Shown piece by piece: positions 63,276 to 64,000 of a DNA stretch of 64,000 nucleotides (its first letter is position 1; each line of letters begins with the position of its first letter). The notes beneath the pieces are model-generated. The model saw only the letters and a program-made list of their open reading frames with translations, did not search any database and was not told the DNA's origin. The translations under genes were made by a program, and so were the position numbers. Origin of the DNA: Euglena gracilis (taxonomy: Eukaryota > Euglenida > Euglenophyceae > Euglenales); NCBI GenBank assembly GCA_039621445.1, contig CP154956.1:41130437-41194436 (forward strand). The letters run 5' to 3'.

Positions 63276-64000
63276 CTGCCAGCACCAAGGGAAAAAAGTG
63301 GTCGGAGGAACCGCCCTTCACCCCCTTTTTGAGTCTTTTACGTGTTTTTCGTCATTCTCACGCTGCAAAACATCGTCTCTGTTGATTGCTGAAAAAATGT
63401 CACCAGCAGGGAAAAAAAAGAAAAAAGGGGGGCTTGGGCATCTCCTTGGGGTCTCTAAAAAACCAGCTGTCAGTCCCCAGCCGAAAACATAAAAAATGGG
63501 GTGAAACTCACTTTTTTGCGACGAGTTTCTTCGTTTGCGCAATTGCGCAAAGAACCCTTAAGAGGCTTGAGTGCAAAATTGGCCGCCCAAGATGACTTTT
63601 GCACAAAAATATTGTTCCAGTTTGCAAGAAAACTCATTGGTCCGTGAAAAATGGGGGAGAATACTATTTGGGCGGCCGAAGTTGGGTCCCACGGTGGGTA
63701 TTATTTTGGGGGAAACTTAATAATAATATTATTTGGGGGTGATTATTTGGGGGTATTATTTATTTGTGTTTGTTTGCTGTCTGGGCTGGCTGGCCCCCTC
63801 CCCACGGGTGGGGGCCCAGCCCACCCAGGTCAAATTCTCTTGGGCAACGTCCTGATTTTGGGTCAATTTGAGCAATTTTGTTACATTTATAAATTGTTTG
63901 GGTCATTTTAGGTTACTGGGGTCGTTTTGACCTTATTTTGACAATTTTGACCCCAAATTGAAAGCGATCCCCCCCACTGATGCCCCCCCCCCCTGTTGAA
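63276..64000. other. Unassigned right end
   Basis: Contains TTGCGCAATTGCGCAA at 63535-63550 and AT-rich sequence with C-tracts at the edge. No gene seen. Confidence 0.5.

Noticed and set aside
1-64000. Prokaryotic features, CRISPR arrays, tRNA or rRNA genes
   Set aside because: Genes are spliced, no regularly spaced direct repeats with unique spacers were seen, and I did not recognise any structural RNA by eye; a covariance-model scan would be needed to exclude small RNAs.

Overview
This window is nuclear DNA from a microbial eukaryote. The genes are split into short, GC-rich exons separated by long introns full of C/G homopolymer tracts and small repeats. The taxon cannot be fixed from sequence alone. 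A mixture of ordinary GT-AG introns, apparent introns of about 20-25 nt, and a few introns that fit only a non-GT donor flanked by short direct repeats would suit an alveolate or algal protist; that is an inference.

The most important structural fact is that the window holds the same ~25 kb twice. Bases 12089-37141 (copy 1) and 37155-62664 (copy 2) are near-identical and collinear, and they meet at a 13-base N gap (37142-37154). Copy 1 ends exactly at the gap and copy 2 begins exactly after it. This is what a scaffold looks like when two overlapping contigs, probably the two haplotypes, are joined end to end instead of merged. I read it as an assembly artefact and use the two copies as alleles: synonymous differences and frame-preserving indels between them helped choose exons and frames.

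Layout after mentally collapsing the duplication. (1) 1-4874: repeats and a ~2.07 kb hAT-like element (2092-4164). (2) 4875-11728, plus strand: the C-terminal, membrane half of a V-ATPase subunit a gene in nine exons; the N-terminal exons are not visible. (3) 14808-35287 (copy 1) and 39698-60874 (copy 2), minus strand: one large gene for a cyclic-nucleotide phosphodiesterase with at least two GAF domains and a class I catalytic domain (HNFRH, HDVDH, SADLSN, QLGF motifs), ending at a TAA. It is convergent with the V-ATPase gene. Its N-terminal exons (25-35 kb) are supported by splice phases and allele comparison but match no family I recognise. (4) 62942-63275, minus strand: two well-formed exons in unique sequence right of copy 2, either the 5' part of the same gene or a separate gene.

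The introns host a family of short elements with C-tract terminal inverted repeats and a central GCGC-TTCG-GCGC-type hairpin. One member (44463-44865) is present in copy 2 and absent from copy 1, leaving a clean TA duplication, so it is a recently mobile MITE. I found no rRNA, tRNA, CRISPR or prokaryotic-type operon.
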